Part shown: piece after piece, positions 6,332 to 17,700 of the stretch
How the letters are laid out: the number at the start of each line of letters is the position of its first letter
Numbering within the stretch: the first letter of the stretch is position 1
Virus record (IMG/VR): IMGVR_UViG_3300024344_000030
Span: 1 to 46,661 of that record
Strand: one strand, 5' to 3'
Origin: a virus
Length of the DNA stretch: 46,661 nucleotides
Made by a program: the position numbers and the translations under genes
The notes under the pieces: model-generated
What the model was told of the DNA's origin: nothing
The model's database searches: none
What the model saw: the letters and a program-made list of their open reading frames with translations, nothing else

Positions 6332-8581
6332 ATGGCATATAATCAGCAAGATTTAAAGACAACAAATATAAATTATTTAAATAAAGATTTTGATAATATT
6401 AAACATACTCTTATGGAATATGCTAAATCATATTTTCCAAATTCATATAAAGATTTTAATGAGACATCACCTGGAATGATGTTAATTGAGATGGCTGCAT
6501 ATGTTGGAGATGTGTTGTCGTTTTACATCGACCAACAATATAAAGAAATGATGTTACCATTGGCTGAAGAGCGCCGTAATATGATTAATATTGCGAATAT
6601 GCTAGGGTATAAAGTTAATCCCATAACACCTGCATTTACTACAATGGTTGCTACACAAACTGTCCCTGTTACTACTGGTGATATTAATAATATTTTACCG
6701 GCATATGAAAATTCTGCAATGGTTATTAATAAGGGTTTAAAGGTTCGCTCAAGTGAAAACCCATCTATTGTATTTGAAACGCTAGATATGATTGATTTTA
6801 CAGTAAGTAGCTCAGCAGATGTAATACCAGAACCATATTCATTTGATGAAAATGGTGTAGTGACTGAATATAAAATTTCAAGACAGGTGCGTGCAATATC
6901 GGGTGAAACAAAGGAAACTACATTTACGGTTGGTTCACCAAAACAATATTTAAAACTAACTTTACCAGAAACTAATGTGGTTGAGATTATAGATATTAAA
7001 GACAGTGGGAATAATATGTGGTTTCAAGTGGATTATTTAGCACAAGACAAGATTATTAAAGATATACATTATACAGATGATTGGATTAATGGGGTTTACG
7101 ATGAAACATCTTTGAGGTCATCTGCATATAATGATTTATCTCCTACAACTGATATTAATAATGTTCCTGTTCCATATGTATTAAAATATTTAAAAACATC
7201 AAAGCGATTTACAACTGAAATTAATGAAGATGATACAACGAGTTTAATATTTGGTAATGGGTTATTACGAGTTGGGACGACTGGTTCGCTTGAAACTGGG
7301 TATTATAATGCAAATAATGCAGGTATAGTATTACCTGGTGAAACTGCTGAATGGCAAAAAGCTATTTCACCAACCTTAGGTTCAGTATATTCATCTTTAG
7401 GTGAAACACCATCTAATACTACATTAACAGTAACTTACAGAATAGGTGGTGGGTTAGATGCTAATGTTCCGCAAGATGATTTGAATAGTTATGAAGGTAT
7501 ATCTGTATTAAATGGTGGTATAACACCATCAGACCGAGCATTTGCAATATCAAATGATATACCAGCGCGAGGTGGGTCGAGTGGTGAAACCGTAGAAGAA
7601 ATACGACATAGAGCAAAAGCTTTCTTTGAAACGCAAAATCGTTGTGTTACGAAAGAAGATTATACGGCAAGAGTTTTAAATATGCCTGCTAAATTTGGTA
7701 ATATAGCTAAAGTATTTGTTGAGCGGACTGGTATTGCAGATTTAAGTTATTCACTTGATACAGCACAATTAGAAACTTCAATTAATACTCTAATTCAACC
7801 ACTTATGAATGTTGCGGGATTAAATGAAATAGGGGAATCACCAGAGAATATTGTTAATACATTAATTACAGGGTATGCGAACTTAGCTGCACCTGGAAAT
7901 CAATTTGGTATAAGTGATATAACACAAATGACCTCAAATTTATCTACTGCAGTAGATAATTTACATGCGCAGGCAGCTGATGTATCTGATGCTACCGGTA
8001 ATATTTCTGTATATGTTATGTGTTATGATAAAAATAAAAATTTAACATATGCACCCAATATATTAATGCAAAACATTAAAAATTATTTATCTCAATATAG
8101 AATGATTACAGATGATGTTGTTATAAAGAATGGATATATAATTAACTTTGGTGTAGTATTTGATGTTGTTGCAAATAGAAATCAAAATAAGTCCGAAGTT
8201 AAAATGCGGTGCATAGATAAAATAATAAATCATTTTGCAATTGAAAAGATGGAATATAAACAAGCAATTTATACCAGTGATTTAGAGTATGAATTAATGG
8301 GTGTCGATGGTGTGCGCGCCGTAAATCAGGTTATATTAACACAAGGTGGTGCAGAGACAAATTATACTAATTTATTAGCAACACCATTATATAGTTTAAC
8401 TGGAATTCCACCTGGAGAAGTAATTGATAATCTGAGTTCTGGGTATGGGTATAATTATAATTTTAGTCAATTTTATGGTAATACTACTTCGGTTGGTGAT
8501 GGGACAATATTACCATCAGTTGAGCCAGCTATATTTGAGTTAAAAAATCCCAATACAAATGTGAAAGGAATTGTACGATAA
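6332..8581 (+). CDS. 6: Baseplate wedge protein, gp6 (baseplate J-like)
   Basis: At 749 aa, this is the gp6 wedge subunit that dimerises and joins wedges into the baseplate ring. The N-terminus is characteristic: YAKSYFPNSYKDFNETSPG, then MLIEMAAYVGDVLSFYIDQQ (residues about 50-69), followed by the AEERRNMINIANMLGYK helix. The middle contains the baseplate J-like region with GGSSGETVEEIRHRAKAFFE and CVTKEDYTARVLNMP. The C-terminal part contains DLEYELMGVDGVRAVNQV. It is slightly longer than T4 gp6 (660 aa). A good ribosome site, AGGAG, lies at 6321-6325, and the stop overlaps the next start by one base. Confidence 0.93.
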   Translation: MAYNQQDLKTTNINYLNKDFDNIKHTLMEYAKSYFPNSYKDFNETSPGMMLIEMAAYVGDVLSFYIDQQYKEMMLPLAEERRNMINIANMLGYKVNPITPAFTTMVATQTVPVTTGDINNILPAYENSAMVINKGLKVRSSENPSIVFETLDMIDFTVSSSADVIPEPYSFDENGVVTEYKISRQVRAISGETKETTFTVGSPKQYLKLTLPETNVVEIIDIKDSGNNMWFQVDYLAQDKIIKDIHYTDDWINGVYDETSLRSSAYNDLSPTTDINNVPVPYVLKYLKTSKRFTTEINEDDTTSLIFGNGLLRVGTTGSLETGYYNANNAGIVLPGETAEWQKAISPTLGSVYSSLGETPSNTTLTVTYRIGGGLDANVPQDDLNSYEGISVLNGGITPSDRAFAISNDIPARGGSSGETVEEIRHRAKAFFETQNRCVTKEDYTARVLNMPAKFGNIAKVFVERTGIADLSYSLDTAQLETSINTLIQPLMNVAGLNEIGESPENIVNTLITGYANLAAPGNQFGISDITQMTSNLSTAVDNLHAQAADVSDATGNISVYVMCYDKNKNLTYAPNILMQNIKNYLSQYRMITDDVVIKNGYIINFGVVFDVVANRNQNKSEVKMRCIDKIINHFAIEKMEYKQAIYTSDLEYELMGVDGVRAVNQVILTQGGAETNYTNLLATPLYSLTGIPPGEVIDNLSSGYGYNYNFSQFYGNTTSVGDGTILPSVEPAIFELKNPNTNVKGIVR

Positions 8582-9732
8582 TGCATCATTTTATTTACGC
8601 TACAAAAGATTCTTGGATATCAAGTGGTTCAAACATTGAAACAACTGGTATATCAGAAAAAGACCAAAATTTTGGGTATGACCAGATATTGGAAATTAAA
8701 AAACATTATTATAATACTTCATTTGACCACCAAACTCGTGCATTAATTTATTTTGATTTAAGTGAATTATCGCAATCGTTGGTACAGGGTAAGATAACAA
8801 ATCCACGATATTATTTAAAGTTATACGAATCAGAAGGTAATTCGGGTATATCTCAAACATATACATTGACTGCACACCCACTGTCACAATCTTGGGACGA
8901 GGGTGTAGGTGAATTTGGTGATAATCCAAAAGTAACTAATGGGGTTAGTTGGACTAATAGAAACCATTATCTGGGAGCAACTGCAGTTAGTTGGAGCCAC
9001 AGCAACGGACTACCAAATCATGGTGGTTCATATTTTACTGGTAGTAGTTATGAATCATCGCAATCATTTTCATACGAGTCACCCGATATTAATATGGATA
9101 TAACAACTGTGATGAATAATTGGTTAGGGGCACCATCCATCACTACTAAACTTGCAAATCATGGGTTATTGTTAAAATTTAGTGGGAGTCAAGAAACTGA
9201 TAATTCGGCATATGGTAAGTTAAAATTCTTTTCAGTACAATCTAATACGATTTATGCACCAAAGCTAGAAGTTAAGTGGGACGACCATACTTTTGAAAGT
9301 AGCAGTAAATGGAACCAAAATAGTACATCAGGAAGTTTACAGCGTTTAGATTTAAGTGGTGATGTTGATAATTATGTATATATGAAAGGACTACGGGAAT
9401 CATATAAGGAAAATGAAAAAGTAAAATTTAGAGTGGGTACAAGACAACGATATATTCAAAAAACATTTTCAACTTCTGTACAAACAGTAACGGGTTCATT
9501 TATAGGTAAAGGTAGTGGTTCATATTCTATATTAGATATGGCAACAGGTGAAACGATAGTCCCATTTAGTGCATATACTTCGATGAGTTGTGACCCAACA
9601 TCCAATTATTTCATTCAGTGGATGAATGGATTTGCACCAGATAGAATGTATAAAATAATATTCAAGTTAAAACATAATGATGGACAAGAGGTGATTTATG
9701 ATAATAATTTTGAATTTAAAGTAAAGAGGTAA
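8581..9732 (+). CDS. DNRLRE-domain structural protein
   Basis: This 383-aa protein begins with a beta-rich domain of the DNRLRE type, found in many surface and phage structural proteins. It opens with IYATKDSWISSGS and then NFGYDQILEIKK. It continues with TRALIYFDLSELSQSL, YYLKLYESEG, and LTAHPLSQSWDEGVGEF followed by SWTNRN. The first domain spans about residues 3-240; a second beta domain (about 260-383) ends in VIYDNNFEFKVKR. No enzyme motif is seen. It directly follows gp6 with a one-base overlap and precedes the LamG-like protein, a location matching baseplate-attached or fibre-connector proteins. A role in connecting fibres or binding glycans is inference. Confidence 0.7.
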   Translation: MHHFIYATKDSWISSGSNIETTGISEKDQNFGYDQILEIKKHYYNTSFDHQTRALIYFDLSELSQSLVQGKITNPRYYLKLYESEGNSGISQTYTLTAHPLSQSWDEGVGEFGDNPKVTNGVSWTNRNHYLGATAVSWSHSNGLPNHGGSYFTGSSYESSQSFSYESPDINMDITTVMNNWLGAPSITTKLANHGLLLKFSGSQETDNSAYGKLKFFSVQSNTIYAPKLEVKWDDHTFESSSKWNQNSTSGSLQRLDLSGDVDNYVYMKGLRESYKENEKVKFRVGTRQRYIQKTFSTSVQTVTGSFIGKGSGSYSILDMATGETIVPFSAYTSMSCDPTSNYFIQWMNGFAPDRMYKIIFKLKHNDGQEVIYDNNFEFKVKR

Positions 9733-9735
9733 TTT

Positions 9736-11754
9736 ATGGCAACATTTGTATATTCAAGCGATTCGGTAAATCGTGCTACTTTAAAACAACAAATTGTTAC
9801 AGCTGTTATAGATATATTATTAAATGAAAACCAATTAAATGATGTAGCTGATTTACAGCGAGTAGTTAATAAACAAACTGGGCAAATTCAGTCTGGTCGT
9901 AACGGTGCCAACAAAATCGTAATTTATGCAGAAGATTTTCAAGATATAAAAGAGTCAACATTTACAGATTTTATTGAATCGGCAATGCCATGCCATAAAA
10001 TTGAGGGGACAGGTGAAAATGATGTATATGGGACATGGATTCCACCACAATATACTCCATTCGATAGTTCAATATTATTTTTTATTGCAGGTGATACTAT
10101 TGAAGGTGGTTATGGTCCAAGTATAAGATTTAATTATCAAGAGCAAAATCAAACTAATAATTGTACACAATTTGAGGTTCCGGTTGCTGAAGCTATATAT
10201 TCACTCAGTCAATTTATTGCATCAGGTAATTCATTAACTGTTATTGATTCTGATTTAGCTAAACAAACTTTGGACACAACTGTTTATGAATTATTACCGC
10301 AACAATCTTCGCGACAAAAACAAATAAATAAGTTTTTTGCTGATTATCAAAAGTTAAAACAGCCAGATATACCAAATTTTAATGACGCCATAGAAGGGTT
10401 GCTTAGTGAAACTGATTCCCTTGAATATGATTTAGATAGTGTGTCGAGCGATAAAGTAGGTGGTGACATTACACGGTTAGAAGAGCATGCAGACCAACAA
10501 AATCAAAATAAAACAATGGAGTGGTTGAGAGATGATTTAACTCAATATTTACAAGATTTAGATTTTGAACCAGACGATTCAAATGATGAAAGACCAGAAT
10601 ATGAAAACAGCTCACCTGGGTATCTGAAAATAAGAAATTTAAATCAGTCTATTATTATTAGGAGCCAAGAAGGTGAAGATATAGGATTAATTGGTAGTGA
10701 CCCTGCTAATCCAAAGTGGCAGCGAGATGGGTTTACTGTTGCAATGTGGGTTAGGTTTTTAGATAGAGTTGGTGAAGGTACATTGTTTAATTTAGGTGCT
10801 CCACTGCGCGATGAAAATCCATATGGGTTTATGTTAGACACATTTGTATTACATAAAGATAGTATTATTCGGCCATTTGAATTGATGGGTTGTACTGATG
10901 AAGAAATATATACAGCTTTTAATTGTATGGATAGTTACTATAATCTAATTACAAGTTCGTTTTTACAACAACCAATTGCTCATACATGGGAAACATATAT
11001 AGCTTCTAAATCGGAAGGTGATGGTCACTGTGAAGGGGATTTAACTGTTCAATGCGATGTTGCTGGGGACAGTTCTGAGTGTGCTGATGTTGGTGGGATT
11101 TGTGTTGCCATAGAGGACCAATGGTTTGATTCAAAACATACATTTTTTTTAAATAATGATACTGAGCGATTTATACGGACAGTGGTGCGTGAGGCTGATG
11201 GTACATTACGGGATTCGCATGTAGGTATGTCGAAAGGTAGAGGTGGTTTTATTATGTCAAAACACGATACACGACCCGAAAGTATTATAACTAAAACAAA
11301 TTACCCAAATAGATTATTAACACACCAACGGATACCTATTGATTTTAACGAGTGGTTTTATATTGTAGCTACATATAATCCAGATACAGATGAGGATTAT
11401 ACATTTGATGATGCAGATGAAGAAACAGGTGGGCCATATTATGAAGATTCATTTGGACCCAACGGAGCTACAAAACTGAAATGGTATCCTGAATATTGGA
11501 TGAATCATGTTGTCCCTCTTGGTGTTGAACCAACAGAATATATGTTAGACCCAGCAAATCTTGTCCAATATTGGGAATTTCAATGTAGTTTTAATGGGTG
11601 GAATGGGTCATCATGTTCTGATTCACCAGAAACACTACCGTATTGGAGTTATATCGGTGCATATACTCATTTTTCGGGTTATGGTAATAAATGTAAAGTT
11701 GAATTTATTTCAAAGAGTGATTTATTACGGGCTAAAGGCTTTAAACCAGCTTAG
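9736..11754 (+). CDS. LamG/concanavalin-A-like structural protein with a Cys-rich insert
   Basis: This 672-aa protein has an N-terminal segment of about 270 residues with no recognised motif, containing EVPVAEAIYSLSQFIASGN. A LamG-like beta-sandwich runs from about residue 290: PGYLKIRNLNQSIIIR, WQRDGFTVAMWVRFLDRV, then the strand pattern that includes FNEWFYIVATYNP. Between the strands sits a short insert near residues 428-460 with five cysteines spaced in EGF-like fashion (the segment starting HCEGDLTVQCDVAGDSSEC). The C-terminus has more cysteines (NGWNGSSCSDS). LamG folds usually bind carbohydrate or protein ligands, so a receptor-contact or fibre-connector role is likely. The start follows AGAGG at 9725-9729. 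The next gene begins nine bases after the stop. Confidence 0.65.
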   Translation: MATFVYSSDSVNRATLKQQIVTAVIDILLNENQLNDVADLQRVVNKQTGQIQSGRNGANKIVIYAEDFQDIKESTFTDFIESAMPCHKIEGTGENDVYGTWIPPQYTPFDSSILFFIAGDTIEGGYGPSIRFNYQEQNQTNNCTQFEVPVAEAIYSLSQFIASGNSLTVIDSDLAKQTLDTTVYELLPQQSSRQKQINKFFADYQKLKQPDIPNFNDAIEGLLSETDSLEYDLDSVSSDKVGGDITRLEEHADQQNQNKTMEWLRDDLTQYLQDLDFEPDDSNDERPEYENSSPGYLKIRNLNQSIIIRSQEGEDIGLIGSDPANPKWQRDGFTVAMWVRFLDRVGEGTLFNLGAPLRDENPYGFMLDTFVLHKDSIIRPFELMGCTDEEIYTAFNCMDSYYNLITSSFLQQPIAHTWETYIASKSEGDGHCEGDLTVQCDVAGDSSECADVGGICVAIEDQWFDSKHTFFLNNDTERFIRTVVREADGTLRDSHVGMSKGRGGFIMSKHDTRPESIITKTNYPNRLLTHQRIPIDFNEWFYIVATYNPDTDEDYTFDDADEETGGPYYEDSFGPNGATKLKWYPEYWMNHVVPLGVEPTEYMLDPANLVQYWEFQCSFNGWNGSSCSDSPETLPYWSYIGAYTHFSGYGNKCKVEFISKSDLLRAKGFKPA

Positions 11755-11763
11755 GGGGGTTAA

Positions 11764-14700
11764 GTGGCTATAAATCAAAAATATATACCTACTTTTAATA
11801 CGAGGTCGCAGTGTAAAGACGACCCAAAAGATGGTGCCGGCGATTATTACCCGGAGTTAATGGTATCGGAAATACATTATTCTATCCCATCGTCTGTTGG
11901 TACTTATTCTGATTATCAGTTTGTAGAAATATATAGACCTTTCGGTTCACCGTTTTATGAAGGCTGGGATGGTAACATCTCTGGATTTAAAATGACTTTT
12001 GAAGGTACTGATGCAATTGATGGTCTTGGGTGTGGGATTAATGTCTCAGGTAAAGAATGGAATAGATTCGAGTTTCCAGACGGTACATATATACAAGAGG
12101 GTTATAGGATTGTAATTGCTAATAATGCCACAACTTATGAGAGCGAACCAGACTTAACACTTGGTGTAAATTTATTTGAATGGCAAGACGGAGACAGTTA
12201 TAATTTAAATAGATATTCTCCAATGACTATACGGATACGCAATAATTGTTGGCAAAATCCAGTATGCATACCTGCCCCAGAATATCAAAATTCAGTGGGT
12301 GTTTCTGAAACCTGTGCCGCACAATCAGTCGAATATTTTTGTGATACTGATGATAGTGCTACCGAAGAAACATGTGTAGATGGCAATTGGACGACTTATT
12401 GTGATTTTCATACTCAATGTGTATATGATGTTCCACCTGAATGCACAAATATGGGTCGCGATGACAACAATTGTGGAAATGCAGATGGATGTACAGTTAA
12501 TGTTGTACGATACCATACGGGTTGTGATGATGGTATTGAAGTTGATTCGTATGGTTGGCCAACAATATCAAGTTGTCCATATGGAAGTCATGGTGGAAAC
12601 AGTATTGAACTCAAACCTGATTATTTATTATGGAATACAGATATTAATATAGGTAGTAATTGGCAAGTAAGTACTAGCGAACATGGGACTCCGGATTCTG
12701 GTATTATATTTGGGTGCACAGACCCCCAAGCATGTAATTTTGATGCATTAGCAACCGATGACGATGGTGGGTGTGACTATAGCACTACAATACAATGTTG
12801 CTTTGATGAAGATTTAGATTTGAGTTGGACCGAAGAACAATCTTTAGAAGGTTGTTATCCGAGTTGCAGTACACTTGGGGAACATTGGTATAATTGTGAA
12901 GATTTAGACGGTAGTGAAATACTTGGGTGCACAGACGAGTGTGCAATAAACTATAACCCTGAAGCAACACAACATATTGATAATTGTGAATATCAGGTTT
13001 TTAGTGCCGGTGAAATTATCATTGATGAAATTCATTATTATCCAGTTGATGGTAACGATGCTGAATTTTTTGAAATATATAATAATTCAACTCAAGATTT
13101 AAATTTATCATGTGTATCCATAACCACTCAGGGTGCTTCTTCTGAATTTGTGAGGTTGGAATCAATCCCAGTTGGTACTCAAATTTCATCTGGTGGCCGT
13201 GTGGTTTTTGCTAATAATAGCTCAGTATATGATGGTGTCAATGGGTTATCTGTTAATCAAAATTTATTTGAAATTACGGGTAACTTAAATAACACTACTC
13301 CAATGACAATCCGGCTAAAAACTGCCGTAGGTGATATAATAAATGAGGTTCGTTATCAAGTAGCTGGTAACGAGGGCAGTGAAAATAATACTTGTTCAGG
13401 AATAGGAACAGAGTGGCCATCTAATGTGTATAATGACGATACATCAATAGTATTAGTTAACCATAGTTTGGATAATAATTGTGGTACAAATTGGAGGAGG
13501 GGTGGTGGTGGCCCAACTCCTGGATTATCAAATGAACCTAAACTTAATACTTCCCCTGCTGATTTATTTATATCAGAAATTATGTATAATCCACCAGGTG
13601 GTGGGGAACGAGAATATTTTGAATTATATAATAATCATCCAAGTATAACCTTTGATATATCTGGGTTTGAATGGGATGGCGTTAACCCTGTGAGTAGTGA
13701 TGATAATTATATAATTCCAAATGGAGTTCATATAGCACCAAATGAAGTTATTTTATTTACGCGTAAACATCCAATTGATGAATTTGATATTAGTTGGAGC
13801 GGTCAAGATAATCCATGTTTAGTGGATACACAACAATGTTACCCATACGGTGGGACACCTAATCGTACTATATGTTGTAATGGTAGATTAATTCAATTAC
13901 GAGCAACTTATGGTAATGTAGTGGCTAGGTGGAATGGTGGTACGAGTAACGCCCCATTTTTAAATGTCGATGAGACATATCCAGAAACTGATAATCTTGG
14001 TAGCTCAGTTGAATATAAAATATTCTGTGATGAAGATTTTAATTTAAATCCTGATTGTACAGAAGATTGCAAAAATGGTAGTTCATATACTAACGGTGGT
14101 AACACGGCGTGTTGGCAAGCAAGTATTGATGGTGGGAACCCTGGGTATGTTGCACAAAGCATAGTGGGTTGTATGGACCCATCATCATGCAATTACTGTG
14201 GTGACTGTACTACACACAGCCAACCCATGTGCGAATATCCAGATGTGAATTACGATTGTGATGGTAATTGTGTAATCGGAGAAGATTGTAATGGTGTATG
14301 TGGTGGTACTGCTGAATTAGATTGTGCAGGTGTATGTGACGGAAATAGTGTATATGATGCTTGTGGTGTATGTGATGGTCCGGGTGCTATATATGAATGT
14401 GGATGTTCTGAAATACCTGAAGGTACATGTGATTGTGCTGGAAATGTATTAGATGAATGTAATATATGCGGTGGAGATAATTTATCATGCTCAGGGTGTA
14501 CGGATGCGGACGCACTAAATTATGACCAGGATGCAACAATAGATGATGGTACATGTCAATATATTGATTTACCTGATTGTGAATGCTTGACGGATAGCGA
14601 TTGTGAAAATATTTGTGCAGCTGAAGGTGGGTGTGGGGAATGTGTATCAAGTGGGTGTAATGCATCATCGATGACTGGTTTATGTGAGTGTTTTACATGT

Positions 14701-17700
14701 CTTATTGAAGGTTGTACAGATATAGAAGCATGTAATTACGATTCAGAGGCTCAAGAAAATGATGGTAGCTGTGTATATGCAACAGATTTTTTCAATTGCG
14801 ATGGTGATTGTATAGTAGAAATCGATTGTTTAGGTGAATGTGGTGGAGACGCAGAAGAATTAGAATGTGGGTGCAACACGCCAATGGCAGACGGGGCATG
14901 CAATTGTGATGGGTATATAGACGATTGTGCTGGAGTCTGTGGTGGTGATGCATCAATCGATAATAACGGAGAATGTTGTAATGCAAATTTAATTGATGAT
15001 TGTGGTATTTGTAATGGAGATAGTTCATCGTGTGCACCATCTGGTGATATTTTAATTGAATCCACTTTAACTTTTGGTTTGTCACAACATCAATTCACAT
15101 TTACACCACTCGGTGACAGTCCTACTGGTGCATGGTCTGCACCATCTGATGGTGGATATATAGTTGAATATCTTTTAGAAATTGATAGAAAGACAAGTGA
15201 TGACCAAACTGGACCGAGTGGGTTAATGACTGTCAATAGGACATTCGATTCGGAGACAGAAATATTAGATTTTGAGCAGAATGGGTATTTTAAAGAATTT
15301 ACTATACAATCTGACCCTTTACCGTACACATATTTTGTAAAAATAACTGCAACTGATAATAATGGTATTATTGGGTCACATCAAAAAATATTTATAATAG
15401 AAAATATAATTGAAACTGCACAGTCCGTTAGCTTATCATATTTACCATATCAAGGTATTTGGTTGTATGGCAATTATGACCCCATTGCTATTCCATTATA
15501 TCAAACGCGAGCTTCAATGACAAATTATGATGTCGATAGACGACCGCAGCTGGGAACTTTTTATTATATCGATGATAATTTCAATGTACCGTGGGTGCAA
15601 AAGATAAATGAAATATCATTATCTTATGATAATCCCGAAGATTTTTATTCTGGTACTGAATTTGACTTAGACGATATTGGTATGTTGCAATCACAATCTG
15701 GTAAAATTATTACACCATGGAAATCATTAATTCAATCTGATTTATCTCCTGATATTGATGCAAGAACTGTCCGGAGTTTAAATAAAAATGTTAATCAAAC
15801 TGTATATAATTATTTTGATGAACTTATACAGCCAGATGAATATGATATAAATTCAGCACCGGGTGAAGTACAACTATATGCATATTTTAGGCGTTCCAGT
15901 GAACTTTCAGAAAATTTAAACGAGGTTTCTTGTGGTGGTGTTGGGGATTCAGGTCACATTTTAGTTTCCGACGCACATTGCACAAAAGCATCCGATTGTA
16001 ACACACCCGATGGGAGTTCATTTGGAATCGAGGGTCAAAATGTGACTCCAAGTGATTGTTGTATATTCCATTATGGTGGGTATCCAGGTGATTATACTAT
16101 TGGCGAGCCATGTGGGTCGTTTGGGGTGTATTATGGATATTATTGTAATTATGTACCAACCGATTTAACGGGAGAAACACCTGATGTTAATGTTTATGAT
16201 ATTTTTAATGATAGACCACATGTTAATTTTGATTATATAAATAGAGATGGAATTGTATGTAAAATGGATTCAGATTGGACTACATCATATTTTACACAGG
16301 CATATATTGGAGTAATAGATTGGGGCGATTCAGTTACTGCTATACCAGAATATGCAGACAAACCACTCGAATTAAAATCTGATACTATAATAAAACATAA
16401 GTATGAAAAACCTGGGGTATATGAAATTACGGGTTTGATGTTTATTGTTGGTGGGATATTAATCGAAGGGTCGCGGCATAAACAAGGTGTTTTAGAAAGC
16501 TTTAAATTCACTACACGCATAAATTTATATGAAAACAATTTATATACCTCACCTTTCATTGATGTTAATGCATTTGAACCTATTATTGGTGGTATATCTA
16601 AAAATAGTATTTATTATAAGACAATAAAACGACAATTGGGATTAATGCCGGGCTTAGACCAACCAATTGATTTACATTTTGCGTATGAATTTGATAGGTT
16701 AGAAACGGGTGGCGCATTAGTAAATATTGAAAATAGAGTATCAGGTTCGAGTGCACCATCATTACCATTTTTAGATGATTATATGGGGCCTACTTATGAT
16801 TTATCTGATGCTTCAGGTGCACCAACTGAGAGTGCAACATCTAATAATTTAATACATAATGGTAGATTTAATGACCAAGGTATTTTAGGAGAATTCCCTG
16901 GAGAATTGGATATTGGACAAATTAGATATTTTAATTCTGGTAAATATAATATATGGGATATGCTTGGGTTTATAAATACACCATTTGAACAATCGTATGG
17001 AATCAATGATGCATCAATAACGCAAGCTGTATTATTCACAGCTGCACATAATCAGCGAAGCTATAGACCATCAATAGATTCAACTCATTCGAGTGATTTA
17101 TATACAGGTTCAATTGGTAGAAAGATGCATGATTTTTTCGGGTGTCCTGTTATATATGCTAAATATAGAACTGATGACCCTAATTTTTATCATTATGTTC
17201 CAGACCCAACTGATACTCCTGCATTTGAGCCTATAAAGGGGAAGATGATGCCAATGAAGCGAGCAGTATTAGACTATCTGGAAACTCACCCTAATATTAA
17301 ATTAGTAATTGATTTACATGGTGCTGCAAATTGGAGATACTTTGCCGTTGATTTAGGGTTAACTGGCCCAAAAAATACACCTGGACCATTTTTAACAGAT
17401 GAGGGTGAATGGGAAGAAGTGGAGTCTCCTGAATTACAATATCCGCAATATAATGTATTTGATGATGTAAGTAAATATGCACCATCAATTAAAACTACAT
17501 TTGGAACACAAGAATTATTGCGTTACATATATGATGCATTAATTGATAATGGTGTTGGTGCTGGGTGTCCAACTTCACAGGATGAAATAGATACATCCAC
17601 TTGTATTAATCATGATAACGATGGATTTGGACCAACATTCAATCATTCATTCACAGCCGGAAACCAACCTACTGGCACTGCATGGGTAACACGCGATGCA

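Noticed and set aside
14387-15329. Several minus-strand open frames over the Cys-rich repeats
   Set aside because: They read the reverse of repeated TGT/GGT-rich codons, giving His/Leu/Pro-rich nonsense. They overlap a well-supported plus-strand protein throughout.
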